64,000 nt of DNA from Azolla caroliniana (Eukaryota; Polypodiophyta), in assembly GCA_043228905.1 (NCBI GenBank), contig JBHGNT010000020.1, positions 1,674,001-1,738,000 of the forward strand, given 5' to 3'. The first letter of the stretch is position 1; every line of letters starts with the position of its first letter. A model generated the notes under the pieces. That model saw only the letters and a program-made list of their open reading frames with translations. It was not told where the DNA came from and ran no database searches. Shown here piece by piece: positions 44,038-55,642 of this stretch. The position numbers and the translations under genes are program-made.

Positions 44038-46190
44038 TTACACATCCGTAGGTCCCTTCGGACCCTTACCGTTTTCCTTACGGGTTGCCGTGTCTTCCTT
44101 CGCCTCTGCTACGGGTTCCCCGTCGTCTTTTTCTTCCATCCGTACCGTTCCCGGTATAGTGCCGATGGGCTGCATAAACGGGTTCTTTGGCATCGGTCCT
44201 TTATAGGGCTTTAGTCTAAATCCGTTGACCCACTTGCCTAGCACTTCACCGCCAAGTGTCCCTAACTGATAGGACCCGTTGTATTCCCGTGTCAGCCAAT
44301 ACGGGCCTGTCCATCTAAACCGGAGTTTACCCGGCATCTTGCCCATCCTTGTTTGGAATACTAGCACCGGCTTTCCGATTTCGAACATCTTTTCATTACC
44401 TTTCCGGTGACGGTCAACGAACGCTTTCCGTCGTCGTTGCTCCAGTTCCATGTGTAGGATGCTGGCCAGCCGTTGCTCCTCCAACTCGCATAGTGCTGCT
44501 AGCCGCATTTCCTCCGACTCCTTTTCATTCAGCCGTTCCCGTAGTTGGATCCGTAAGCTTAGTACCTGAAATTCCACCGGCATGACCGCCTCTAAGCCGA
44601 ACGCTAACCGGAACGGCGTTGTCCGGATACTTGTTTTGTATGCCGTTCAGTACGCCCATAGCGCGCTATGGAGCTTTGTATCCCAGTCCGTCCGGTTTTC
44701 ATTGACGATTTTGCGGAGAATGTTCTGCAGCGTTTTGTTGGTGGACTCTGCTAACCCGTTCGCTTGTGGGTAGTACGGTGTGCTCCGTTTATGGACCACG
44801 GCATAGAACGTTGTTAAGCTTTCAACTACCTGGCCGAGGAAGTGCCCTCCTTGGTCGCTGATTAATTCAATCGGACATCCATATCGGCACCAAATGTTCT
44901 CGTACAGGAATTTTGCTGTGGATGACGCGGTATTGTCTCTCAAGGCCTTAGCCTCCACCCATTTAGTGCAATAATCTGTTGCCACGATGACATAACGATT
45001 ACCCGTTCTCATTGCCGGTGGCTTGAACGGTCCGACAAAATCCAACCCCCACTTCTGGAATGGCTCTAGTGGCAGTACCGGTTGGTGTGGCATCCGTGCT
45101 TGCTCCGTAGGCTGGCCCATTCGTTGGCATAGGTCACATTCCTTAGCATACTTGACGGCGTCTTTTAACGTCGTGGGCCACCATAAGCCGCTCTGCCATA
45201 CCTTCCTTGCCGTCGCTTCCCCGGCATAGTATCCTCCGGCAACCCCACAGTGTGCTTCCCGTAAGATTACTTGTTTCTCGTCACTGCGGACTGCCCGTCT
45301 CCATATTCCATCTGCTCCTTTGTGGTAGAGAGTGTCCCGTAACAGACAGAAATTACGGCTCTGCACCGCCAGTCGTTTCCTCTCGTCCCGGTTCATTTCC
45401 TCCGGTGGCAGGCCCGTGCTTAGGAACTGGTGCATGTTTGTCAGCCACCTATCTTCTGATGCCACCATGTCGTCCGCTGCCGTTTCCGGGGTGATACGGA
45501 ATAACTCTGCGTCCGGGAATTCATCCGATACTCCGTCGCCTGATTCTCCGGACTCTAACCGGCTCAGGTAGTCTGCTACGGCATGCTGGATACCGAGCCG
45601 GTGGAAGATCTCGAATTCGAACTCCTGCAACAGCAAGGTCCAACGGGCCAACTTACCGGTCAGGGACGCCTTGGACACTAAGTACAGGAGCGTCGAGTGA
45701 TCCACATGAAAGGAGAACTTCCTTCCCAATAGGTAATGCCGAAACTTTGTGACACTGTAGATCATGCCCAGGGCCTCCCGTTCCGTCGTCGAATAGTTCT
45801 TCTCCGCTTGGGACAGCTTCCGGCTGGCGTAATATACCGGCCGGTACCATTTAGGCTCCGTAAGTTGCATTAAGGCGCTGCCAATAGCGATGTCGGAAGC
45901 GTCCACGAACACATGAAATTCCTTGCTCCAATCCGGAGGCTGCACGACGGGTGCTTGCGACAAAAGTACCTTCAGGGCATTGTATGCCTTATCCTCCGTA
46001 TCCGTCCATTGGAACGGTGTCCGATGTACCGCGGTGTGTAATGGTGTAGCCAAGTCAGCCAAGTGACGGAGCATCCGGCTTTGCCACCGGATCTGTCCTA
46101 AGAATCGGCTTAGTGCTTTGGCCGTTTTCGGCGCCGGTGCCCCTAGTATCGCGTTTACTTTGTCCGGGTCGACCGCAATGCCCTCCTTAC
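44038..46190 (-). pseudogene. Gypsy B RNase H and integrase
   Basis: Continues pol after the frameshift. RNase H: FVDASDIAIGSALMQ near 45900, TEREALGMIY, FHVDHSTLLYLV. Integrase: zinc-binding HCGVAGGYYAG...CDLCQRMGQ near 45130-45250, core WGLDFVGPFK (first Asp), LISDQGGHFLG (second Asp), NGLAESTNK (Glu). C-terminal domain: LRFRWTGPYWLTREYNGSYQLGT (GPY motif). TGA near 44644 replaces the CGA seen at the same codon in Gypsy E (WAY-stop-TAY). The C-terminal tail ends KENGKGPKGPTDV before TAA at 44038. Confidence 0.93.
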
Positions 46191-49100
46191 TTACAATGTG
46201 TTCCAGTAAGATTCCACTTGAAACTCCAAAGATGCATTTTCTGGGTTTAAGCTTAGCCGGTATAACCTACACTTTTCAAGGCATAACCGTAGGTGCTGCA
46301 AATGGTCTTTTCCCCGGCTATAGACTGCAAAATCATCCAGGAAAACCTGCATGAAGGCAGGAATGTATTCGCCGAAGATCTCCATGATGATTCGCTGGAA
46401 AGTTGCTGGTGCCGTTTTTAGGCCGAACATCATTACTTCGGCCACAAATACCCCCCATTCGGTGACGAACGCTGTCTTCTCCTGGTCGTCAGGGTGCATC
46501 CGGATTTGATTGTATCCGCTGAACCCGTCTAGAAAGCTATAAACTTCATGGCCGGCGACGGCATCCAGTACTCCATCCGTGAACGGAAGAGGGAATGCAT
46601 CCGTAATTGTGGCTGCATTTAGTTTCCTGTAATCTACACACACGCGGATTTTACCGTTCTTCTTTGGGACGACGACGATGGGGCTCAGCCACGTCGCTTT
46701 CTTTACCGGCCGGATGAAGCCCACTCTTAGGAGTTTGTCGATTTCCTCCTTCACTTTGGCGGCGTAGTTGGGGTTCATTCGGTAACGTCGTTGCGCCACT
46801 GGTTTCGCGTCCTTGCCTAAGTGGATCTGATGCTGATATAATTGAGGGTCCAGCCCTCGCATGTCTTCGTATGACCAGGCGAATACGTCGCGAAACTCCG
46901 TGAGAAGTTTGATCATCGCCGCTTTATCTTCCGGCTTCATTTCTTTGGCGATGTGTACCGGCTTTGATTCATCCTTGCTTCCTAGGTTCACTTCGTCGAG
47001 CTGGGATGTTTTTACCCGTTGGGAAACGGCCATTTCTCGTTCCAACGCTTCCTGTGCTTGCCGTAATTCCCGAATCGAATCTTTGTCTGGTTCGGCTTCG
47101 GTTTCGTCCCGCTGCGGCAAGTATGGCGCTACGGCCTCAGCTACGTCAATCTCGAAGAGTGGTACGATCTTCGGGTGTTCCTCCAAGTACTGGGCTTCTT
47201 CGTCGTCTGCCAACCCTTCAAGCATGTTCACGCATTCCGCATATAGCGGTGTGCATTCCTTACCGTTGCTCGTCCGTGGTTGTGTCGGTACCCGGACCTT
47301 GGCTTTTCCGCGCCGGAAGGTAATCATATTTTTCCGCCAATTTTGCTTGATGTGTGCTGTTTTCAACCATGGTCTGCCCAGCAACAGTGGGTACGCGCCT
47401 TGCGCCTGTAGCTGCAGCACTACAGCCGAGATGTGAAATGTGTGACCTCCTATGGTGACCTCCAATTTCCGTATTAAGCCCGTCGGCCGTACAGAGCTCG
47501 TATCCGCCATCCGTAGCCAGAACGGACATGGCTCCCATTCATGTATACCCAAGGCATCACACGTGCGGAGGCTTATTACGTTCACCCCGGAACCTCCATC
47601 GATTACTGTGCCGTGAAGTTCGTGCCCTTTGACAATAGCTGTAATCACCGGACTACTAGTGTCCACCACCGTCGGTCCCTCCTCCGGATTCGAGAAAAGG
47701 ACTGGTGCCGGTGGGGCTATACCGTCTGTCATGACCGTTTTTAGTCCTTCCGTAAATCGCGGCACGAGCTGTAAGAGTCTTCCTAATGGCAACGTGATCT
47801 GACATTCTTGCAGTGCTTGCCATGTCTCGTTTTCTGGGTGGCTACCGCCGGCACTCCCTATGGTATCCGCCTTTTGCCGTTCCGCGTCCGCGACGTTCCT
47901 TTCATTGGCTTCCTTCACCCATTCCGTCGCCTGTTTTCGTATGGCCTCTTGTGTTTCCCACTCTTTGGCCATGCCTTTCGACCGTGTGGTTACTTGCTGT
48001 ATATCCGCCACTTCCGGAACCACCATATTAACTGCTGGTCGTTTATCGTAGCTCTTTGCCGGGCACTGGTTACTGTAGTGGCCTTCCTGCTTGCAGTAGT
48101 AGCAGTACTCTTTCCGGGTATTGCTGGATTCGGCATTGCTGGTAGCCAGAGTCGGTCCCGTAGTGAGTGGTGCGTTCTGTGCCGGTTGGCTCCTTGGGGT
48201 TCCATGTTCCGGGTCCCTAGGGTGACCACCTTTCTTGAAATTACGTTTCTTATTATTCTTATTTTTATTTCGGTAGTCCTGTCGTGGTGGATCGTAAAAT
48301 CGGCCGTAGTCCTCATGGTGCCTTCGGTAACCAGGGGAATGGTCTCTGTCGTATTGCTCGTGTCGTCTGTTGGGCTCCCGATAACGGTCCGATCGCTCAT
48401 ACCGGTCGTAGTTATCATGCCGATCCCCGTACCGGCCATCATTCTCTTGTCTGTCTCCGTACCGGACATCCTGTGCCGGTCGGTACCGGTTCATTTTTTG
48501 CCAACGATCTTCATCTTCGTCTCGGCTGCTTCTTGGCTCGATCCGTCGGACGGGTGGTGCTTGTCGGTTTAGCAGGTTATACTCGCACCGGTCCGTTGTA
48601 TGACTCTTGGATTGACAAATCACACACTGGGTTCGCATGGTGCACTCCACTGCCGAGTGTCCGGCATTCAAGCAGATTGTGCATTGAATTGCCTGCCGGA
48701 ACCGGAGATCTTCCTCGGTGGGTAACGCCCGTTGCAGTGTTCCCAGTGTAAGCCATGAGCGTGACTTTTCCATTTCTCTGACCCGGTCAATGACCTGGTC
48801 AATGGTGCTTCCTCGAAAGTCGATTACCGTACACACCGTGCGTAACGGTTCCCGGAGTGCGTTTAAAAATATCGTCCGTAATTCCTCCTCCGGAGGTGCA
48901 CGGGCAAGCTGGCTATGCATTCGTTGGAAACGGATGACGAATTGGGGAATGCTTTCCCCTGCCTCCTGTCGGATCGTATAAAACAGGCCCACCATTGTTG
49001 TCTGGTCGACCTCCTTGTGGAAAAAATGCAAGAATTTTGCTTTTAATTCTGCAAAGGTTGTGATGGTCGCCGGGTCCTGCGTCCGCCGCCATCGTGTCGC

Positions 49101-49871
49101 TGGTCCTTCCAACGTGACCCCGAATTCCGCTATCTTCGAGCGTTCTTCTTCCTCCGGTGTCATTCGCTGGGACGTGTGATTTGCTTCCCATGTCTGCTCG
49201 AAGGCATGAACATGCGCTTCCGCGTCCGGATCATCGCGATACTTTGAGTATTGGAACGGCATGTCGTCGTCCAATATTAGGCCGTGGTTTAGTGGCGTTT
49301 GTTGATATCTTTCCGGTTTTCTCTCCGGTTCCACTTCCGGTTGTTTTGCCGGTGCTTTTTCCGGCTCGTCTTCCGGTACCTTCGCCGGCTCTTTCGTTGG
49401 TGTCGGTGGCTTTGCTTCTTCCACTTCCGGTGTTGGTGGGTTGACGGCTTCCGTTTGCGGTTCGGGATAGCCCTGGTCGAGCAGTTCCGGTTCTGGAGTC
49501 GGCACGGTATCCGACCCGTCATCCTCCGGGCCGCCGGGGGTATCGTTGCTGCTCCGGTAGTTCGTGTGCACGCTGTATCCCCTTTCGGAATCCGATTCGT
49601 AGGCTGAAAAGGCTTCTGCCTCGTTTTCTCCGCTTGCCAGCGCCTCGAGGAGGCGTTCGGTTTCCCGGAGACTACTTAGACTGCTTCCGTCGTCCTGGTC
49701 GCAAGTTTGCTGTAACCGAAGAGATTCCTCCGCGACTCTCCGGATCTCGTTGGAGAACGAACGATCCGAGCGAATTTCGTGCGCTGCTTGCTGGAAAGTC
49801 TCACGCCGTCTTTGCCGTTCGGCGAGGCGTCGAGCTCGGTCTGTAACCAGGTCGTGCGTTGGTCTCGTCAT
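46191..49871 (-). pseudogene. Gypsy B gag, protease and reverse transcriptase
   Basis: A 1226-codon open frame from ATG at 49871. An N-terminal basic/acidic region and a Pro/Glu-rich linker precede Gag (VTLEGPATRWRRTQD, FAELKAKFLHFFHKEVDQTT). Three CX2CX4HX4C zinc knuckles follow: CTICLNAGHSAVEC, CVICQSKSHTTDRC and, after an Arg/Tyr/Asp-rich stretch, CYYCKQEGHYSNQC. The protease site is VIDGGSGVNVIS. RT runs from RRYRMNPNYAAKVKEEIDKL through VCVDYRKLN and FGLKTAPATFQR to the catalytic box FLDDFAVYSR, about 45 codons before the end. One base is missing near 46244, so the frame leaves pol and stops at 46191. Confidence 0.94.
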
Positions 49872-49903
49872 CCATTAAGCCGTCGTTCGCTGCGGGAAAG
49901 CAG

Positions 49904-49918
49904 GAATCGTGGTCGCCA
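49904..49918 (-). other. Gypsy B primer binding site (tRNA-Arg-like)
   Basis: Minus strand TGGCGACCACGATTC, six bases after the 5' LTR. The complement ends GTGGTCGCCA, which resembles the 3' end of plant tRNA-Arg. A tRNA-Arg primer is known for Ogre/Tat gypsy elements. The tRNA assignment is from memory. Confidence 0.65.
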
Positions 49919-49924
49919 AAACTG

Positions 49925-50342
49925 TGTTATTCTCTGACCGGACAAGGCCTAACACAAGGTGTCACGGAGACACTTCACCAAAGGGTGATTACGGCATAGG
50001 ATTAAGATTCAACGATTACACCGACTTACGTAGGTTACACGATTAGAGTGCTTTGTTTAATTACACGCGTAAGATATCACAGTACGTACAGAACGGAAAT
50101 CAACACAGAAGTATAACACCATATGCTCTATTAATTATCCGCTGCGATTACAATGGAGTCCGGGCCTTTAAATAGGTTTCCGGCCCGTAGTACAAAACGG
50201 TGCATATCGCACCTATTCGGGATCCGTCCGGATCTGGAACGGCATACCGTTTCCAGTCCGTCCGTCCATACTATGCTTATTTACAACCATACTTAATTAA
50301 TTCCTTCACTCCGTATTTTGGACTCCTTGCCGGCCGGTAACA
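49925..50342 (-). repeat. Gypsy B 5' LTR
   Basis: 418 bp, the same length as the left LTR and differing at two positions (one near 50056 and one near 50157). Followed by the CAAAA duplication at 50343-50347. Confidence 0.97.
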
Positions 50343-50347
50343 CAAAA

Positions 50348-52890
50348 CACGAACGGTCGTCATTTTTGCGACCGGCGCAAACGTCTCATCGTAGTCGATA
50401 TCGTGTTTCTACGCATAGCCCTTTGCCACTAGCCGAGCCTTGTACCGGTTGACCAAGCCATCGGTGTTGTACTTGACTTTGTACACCCATCTACACCCGA
50501 TCGGCTTCACACCCTTTGGTGCGTCAACCAGGTCCATCGCGGCACGCCAATTCGCGTCCTTCGCCGCTTCTGCGTAGCTCTCCGGCTCACGCACTTCTGC
50601 TACACGAGTCATGTACGCATAATGATGCACCATGTACTCGTTGTATCCGAACCGCACAACTGGAGTTGAGGTTCGTAGTCGGGGGCAGGTACCAGGACGC
50701 GGACTCGTCAAACACAACGTCGCGGGTGACACGCGCTTGTTTGGTGCGAGGGTTATAGCACTTATAACCCTTCTGCTCGTCCGAGTAACCGACCAAGATG
50801 CATTTCTCGGCCTTTGCGTCCAGCTTCCTCCTTTTCTCCTTCGGTACATGCACATACGCAATGCTACCGAACACCCTCAAGTGTCGCAAGTTCGGCTTCG
50901 TTCCGAAATATAGCTCGTGCGCCGACACTTTGTCTCCGATCCGGTTCTGGATGTATACCGCGGTCCTTACCGCCTCAGCCCAGTAGAACTTGGGCAAGCT
51001 CTTCTCCTCCAGCATTGCCCGTGCCGCTTCCACAATCGACCGATTCTTTCTCTCGGCCATGCCGTTCTGCTCCGGCGTGTATCTACAACTGAATTCGCGG
51101 CGAATTCCCATTTGTTGTAGGTAACCGTTGAATTGACCGGAAAAGTACTCTTTCCCGCCATCCAACCGCAGGCACTTGATCTTTCGTCCCGTTTCGGTTT
51201 TCACGAACCCTTTGAGGTCCCGGAAACAGTCGAAGACTTCGCTCTTCCTCTCAATGAGGTAGATCCACGTGTGCCGCGTGTGGTCGTCGATGAAGGAGAC
51301 GAAATATCGGCTCCCGCCAAGACTAACGTTTTGTGTCGGTCCCCACACATCGGAGTGTATAAGGTCGAGCTTGTTCCGGCTCTGGTTTCGCTCGTTGGGG
51401 AAAGGAAGTCGGTGTTGCTTCCCGAGCTGGCAGGCTTCACAAATTTGTGCCTTTCGGCCACTAAATTTGGGCAATCCGAACACTACCTATTTCGATTGCA
51501 GATCTTGAAGCCGTTGGTGGTTGACGTGGCCTATCCGCTTGTGCCACAAGTCGATGTCCGACTCGGTCTTTTGTCCCTTCGCGAACATTGCGGTGCCGCC
51601 GTCAGTGGAGTCGAGGATGAACATCCTCCTGTTTCTGCGCCCTTGCGCAATCACACGACCTTCTTCCTCAATGAAGCACCCGAGGTGTGTCGACAATCTG
51701 TCCAACCGAGACCAAGTTTTTCGTGATTGTCGGAACGTGCAGCACATTCATGAGTTTCCCTTTCTGCCCGACATGGCTAAGGGGAACTTCTCCGACATTC
51801 GCGATCGGCTGCGGAGTGTCGTCTCCTGTTGCGACTACTCCAGGTTGTATCGGTTTTTCAAGGTACGAGAAACACTCCTTATGGCTCTTCATGTGGTTTG
51901 ACGCGCCGGAGTCTACATACCACACCTCGTCCGATCTCGGGGTGGTCTGTTTCATTGAGTTTGCTTTGTGTCTCGTCACGAAGACAGTCCCTTCTCCGGC
52001 TCTCCCGGAGTCTTCGGCGTAGTGCGACCGCTGCCGATTTCCCTTGTGGCGCGCTTCTTCCAGCACTCACTTTCCTTGTGGCCTTTCTTGCCACAGTACC
52101 AGCACTCCGCGATGGACTTCCCTTGCCGGTTCTCATTGCTTCGACTCCCCCTGTTTCCGGAGGGTCTGGAGTTGCTGTCGGCATCACTTCGGTGCCTTCT
52201 TTCTTGATCTCGTCGGCCGCCTCCATTGCGTGCCGACTCGCCTCGTCCTCCACGTCCATGGGGTCTATCTCCCTCCGTGTACAGCATTCTGTTGTCGGTG
52301 TGCGTGCTTGTAGATGCACCCGCGTGGTTCTCCTCTACCAGGAGCATCGACTGTAAGTCGAAAAAGGACGGTGTATTCTCCTGAGTACACACAGCCGTTC
52401 GGAACGCTCCGAACTTCGACGCCAAACCTCCGAGACAGATCTGGACCATCTCGCTCTCCTCGATGTTCACCTCTATGGAGGCGAGGGAGTCGCAGATATC
52501 CTTGATCTTCGAGGTATAGTCCGCCACCGACAAGTCGCGTTGTCGTAGGTTGCTCAACTCCTGTCGGAGCTGAAGCTTCCTGGTTGTGGTGCTCGCGGCG
52601 AAAATCTTCTTCAGATTTTCCCACGCACCCTTCGGCGTCTTTGCATCCCGAACATAGCTCAATAGTTGTTCACCCACACACGACGCGAATTAGTACAATA
52701 CCCTACTCGCCGATTGCTCCCACAACGGGAAGTCTCTGTGTGTCGATTCGGGTGCCGCGTCATTAGCTCCTTCGACATAACTCCAATAGCCGTGCCCGAG
52801 CAGATACTGGTGCATCTTGTAGGACCAAGACGCGTAGTTGGTTCTGTCGAGCTTCTCTGTTGGAAGCGAGCTCGCCATGCCTCTATCCAT
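50348..52890 (-). pseudogene. Copia C gag, protease, integrase and RT start
   Basis: ATG at 52890 begins MDRGMASSLPTEKLDRTNYA. A stop near 52691 breaks Gag, which continues with KTPKGAWENLKKIF and the zinc knuckle CWYCGKKGHKESEC near 52100. Protease: WYVDSGASNHM near 51910. GAG-pre-integrase: LWHKRIGHVNHQRLQ near 51530. The integrase frame is intact over 50587-51483: CEACQLGKQHR, LDLIHSDVWGP, RLDGGKEYFSGQ, EQNGMAERKNRS. RT begins RFGYNEYMVHHYAYM and runs to [12 protein letters not shown], then a stop near 50415 and the Gypsy B target site. Frame changes near 51720 and 50850 separate the pieces. Confidence 0.92.
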
Positions 52891-52950
52891 CGTTCTTCTT
52901 GTTCTTCTTCATCAAGCTGTGTCGGCTGCAGAGAGGTTCTCAACCCTCGC

Positions 52951-52962
52951 GCTCTGATACCA
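52951..52962 (-). other. Copia C primer binding site
   Basis: TGGTATCAGAGC on the minus strand, directly abutting the 5' LTR; complementary to initiator tRNA-Met. Confidence 0.95.
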
Positions 52963-53346
52963 TGTAGAAAGTAGCGTGCGGAAGCAAGTATGAAGACAGA
53001 ACAGAGGAAGGAAACTCAGGTTCAATGGAGAGCTTGGGCTTACACGGTATACGCAGGAGAGACAGAGAGAGAAGACAAAAAACTATATTCAACAATAATA
53101 CTCAGTCTGTACATAAGACGTGTTCAATGAACACTTTTATACAAGCCCTAGAAGGACTGACCGAAGTACTGACAGTACTTCAATGCTCATCAAGAGCCCC
53201 TACACTAACTCCCAAATATATTCCTCACGGAATATCTTTCCTAACGACCTCCCGGTTTACGCACTCGGCCTAACCGATCGGTCCCAACCGATCCGGTCCT
53301 CGTCTTCTTCAGCCGAACCGGCCGATGTTGAGCTTGTCTCTCAACA
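52963..53346 (-). repeat. Copia C 5' LTR
   Basis: 384 bp, same ends as the 3' LTR at 38457. Followed on the right by the CGTTG duplication and then by Gypsy D accessory ORF sequence. Confidence 0.97.
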
Positions 53347-53351
53347 CGTTG

Positions 53352-54906
53352 GTATGGAGGGTGCTCCGTACCTCAGCGACCAAGATCTCGTTCCGTGTAG
53401 ACGTCTCGTGTTGGTCGGTGGCGGTCTGTTGGGCCTGTGCCTAAACTTGAGGTAGGCGGCGGTTCACGACGGCAGTCATCTTTAGGAGGTCGGGCACCAT
53501 GTCGGTTAAGGGTTTGGGGGGGACGGCGAGGGAGGGGGTAGGGTGGGTAGTAACTGCAGTGAGGGAGGTCGGGTAGGGCACGGAGGTCGGGAGGTGGGGT
53601 GGTGGAAGCGGGGTTGTCATTTGGGCGGGGGCGAGGGTGGGTTGGAGGGGAACCGTCGGGGTTGCGGTTGGGGGCCGGTCGGGGGTTTCGGTGTTGACAG
53701 CGGTGTGGCGGGCGAGTTTATGGGGTCGGGGTTGCGGGGTGTCGTCGGTGGTGGTGGACGGGAAAGGTGGGGTAGTTGTGGCCGGAGTGGGGGGAGAGGA
53801 TTCGTGGGGTGGAGGGGTTGGCGAGGTGGGTGGAGGTGGGGTTGGCGGGTTCCGTTGGTCGCGTAAGATTGACTCAGTGGTGCAGTTGCGGGAACGCGGA
53901 GTCGTGGTTGTGGTCTGATGTGACACATAGTGGAAAGTGGTGGACAAGGCTTGGATTTCGGTGGGGGTGAACTTGTGTGTCTGGAATTCCTTGACACGAT
54001 TCGTGATATCCTCAGGCGTGTCGAGGTTAGCTTCGGCTGGGTGATCGGGGGTTGTTTGTGTGCTGGTGGCCGTGCCTGTTCACCTTGGTGTACTTGTCAT
54101 AAAAAGTCGCGTTCGGGGAGACGAAGGCGTTCGAGTTGGCCTGGGACAGTGATCTTGCGGAAGCGTTCTTGGTAGTGTACGAAGGGAGGGGCGGGGGGTC
54201 TGATGCTGAACTTTGCGCACAAGTAGCGGGTGAGGAACCACGCGAAATTGACAGTCGATTTGGGCCGTGTGTGCCATTCTCGGACCCGACGGATAAGCTC
54301 GTGAGCCCACTGGACTGGTTGTGGATCATGTGCCCACTTGAGGTACTCACCGGTGATACGAGCGGTGGCATCGGTAGATGCAGTGTCGCCGATTTGGGCT
54401 ATGGCGCTACAACGGTCATGGAGATGGAGAGGGATTTCGGTGTAACGCCACCCTTCACGTCCAGAATATTCGGCGTAGGCGATAGGAATGATGCCGGGGA
54501 CAACCCCTGGGGTCCTCGTGGTGCGAAAGGGGGCGCCCTCGAGGGGTAAATGCAGCGTAGCACAAACGTCAGCCGCGGTGAACTGGAATGCGACGGGGGG
54601 GGAGTCTACAAAAGGCTGCATATTAGCGTGGCCCGTATTGGGGTTGTACCCGATGAGGAAACGGTTGACCAGTTCGGGTAGGACGCCCCACGGCCCGATC
54701 CCAAGGAAGCACTTGAGGCCAAGTCGTGAGAGAGTGGCGAACACGTCGGGTTCGAGGTACTTGAGCTGCGTGGCGGCCGTGGGAACCCGGTAAGTACATC
54801 GGGCATTGTTGAACACCGCTGGAATGACTAAGGAACCGCACCTTGCGTCGGGGTAGTATGCGTGGAGGAGTTTGATAAATTGGGGAGGCATCATCGTTGG
54901 CAACAT
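53352..54906 (-). pseudogene. Gypsy D accessory ORF, N-terminal half
   Basis: ATG at 54906 opens about 270 codons of apparently globular sequence: FIKLLHAYYPDARCGSLVIP, FATLSRLGLKCFLGIG, LPELVNRFLIGYNP, FQFTAADVCATLHLPLEGAPF, STVNFAWFLTRYLCAKFSIR. The LPELVNRFL...FTAADVCATLHLP pattern recalls the N-terminal domain of Athila ORF1-type plant retrotransposon proteins and parallels EEAICALTGLPEGG of Gypsy B ORF3; both links are inference. After a frame change near 54000 a Pro/Thr-rich linker follows (53947-53441), then the Copia C insertion. The coiled coil resumes at 38451. Confidence 0.68.
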
Positions 54907-54929
54907 GCGAGGAAAAATATTAGTATAGG

Positions 54930-55165
54930 TAAATGTGGTGATGAATCAGCAAGTATGGGTAGTTTCAATAGATTCCCCGGTTGGGTTTTTTTTTTTTTTT
55001 TTTTGGGGGGAGCGGGACGTGGAGTCCTAACTACGGAGTAACTCGGTTAAATGTGGTGACGAAGCAACGAGTTCGAGTAGTTTCCATAAATTCCCCCCGA
55101 CCTTTTTTTTTTTTTTTTTTTTGGGGTCCTAATTTCGCAATAACGTTACAACGAAGGGTTACGTG
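54930..55165. repeat. 118-bp tandem duplication with poly-T tracts
   Basis: Two diverged copies (54930-55047 and 55048-55165) beginning TAAATGTGGTGA, each with a T19-T20 run (54986-55004; 55103-55122) followed by a G run. Confidence 0.8.
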
Positions 55166-55166
55166 G

Positions 55167-55642
55167 TCTAGGAGTTGGACTCCTCGAACAACGTGTGGTT
55201 CGAGGAGTTGGGCTCCTCGAACAACGCGTGGTTCGAGGAGTTGGGCTCCTCGAACAACGCGTGGTTCGAGGGGTTGGGCTGGGTGTGGTTCGAGGAGTTG
55301 GGCCCCTCGAACACTGTGTAGTTCGAGGGGTTGGACTCCTCGAACAACGGGTACTTCGAGGGGTTGGGCCCCTCGGACAATGGGGAGTTCGAGGGGTTGG
55401 GCCCCTCGAACGTTGTGTAGTTCGAGGGGTTGGACCCCTCGGACAACGGGGAGTTCGAGGGGTTGGGCCCCTCGAACGTTGTGTAGTTCGAGAGGTTGGG
55501 CTGGGTGTGGTTCGAGGGGTTGGACTCCTCGAACAACGGGTAGTTCGAGTGATTGGGCCCCTCGAACAACAGGTAGTTCGAGTGATTGGGCCCCTCGAAC
55601 AACAGGTGGTTCGAGGGGTTGGGTCCCTCGAACCACGAGGTG
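55167..55642. repeat. 33-bp hairpin minisatellite
   Basis: About 15 units, mostly 33 bp with two 24-bp variants. Each full unit contains an inverted repeat such as TTCGAGGGGTTGGGCCCCTCGAAC, so every unit can fold. Because 33 and 24 are multiples of three, most frames stay open on both strands, giving false long ORFs (e.g. VRGAQPLELPV repeats). Confidence 0.93.

Larger units (their letters stand above)
40498..50342 (-). mobile_element. Gypsy B: Ty3/gypsy element nested in Copia C
   Basis: A complete 9.85-kb element. Two 418-bp LTRs differ at 2 positions by eye and are flanked by the 5-bp duplication CAAAA (40493-40497 and 50343-50347). Minus-strand order: 5' LTR, tRNA-Arg-like primer site, gag-protease-RT-RNase H-integrase, a sense A tract, a third ORF of about 990 codons and the 3' LTR. 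A frameshift in RT, a stop in integrase and a stop plus shifts in the third ORF disable this copy. The insertion is recent. Confidence 0.97.
38457..53346 (-). mobile_element. Copia C: Ty1/copia element hosting Gypsy B
   Basis: Two 384-bp LTRs (38457-38840 and 52963-53346) with 7 differences by eye and a perfect 5-bp target duplication CGTTG at 38452-38456 and 53347-53351. It has an initiator-Met primer site, gag, protease, integrase, RT and RNase H in copia order on the minus strand. Gypsy B at 40498-50342 splits the RT; without it the element is about 5.0 kb. A stop in gag, frameshifts and an RT deletion make it non-autonomous. Confidence 0.97.

Noticed and set aside
54986-55122. Poly-T runs as pol III or intrinsic terminators
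   Set aside because: They belong to a 118-bp tandem duplication in a retroelement with no pol III promoter nearby.
55167-55642. CRISPR-like array of 33-bp repeats
   Set aside because: Units are directly adjacent with no unique spacers and no cas genes; it is a eukaryotic minisatellite inside a retroelement.
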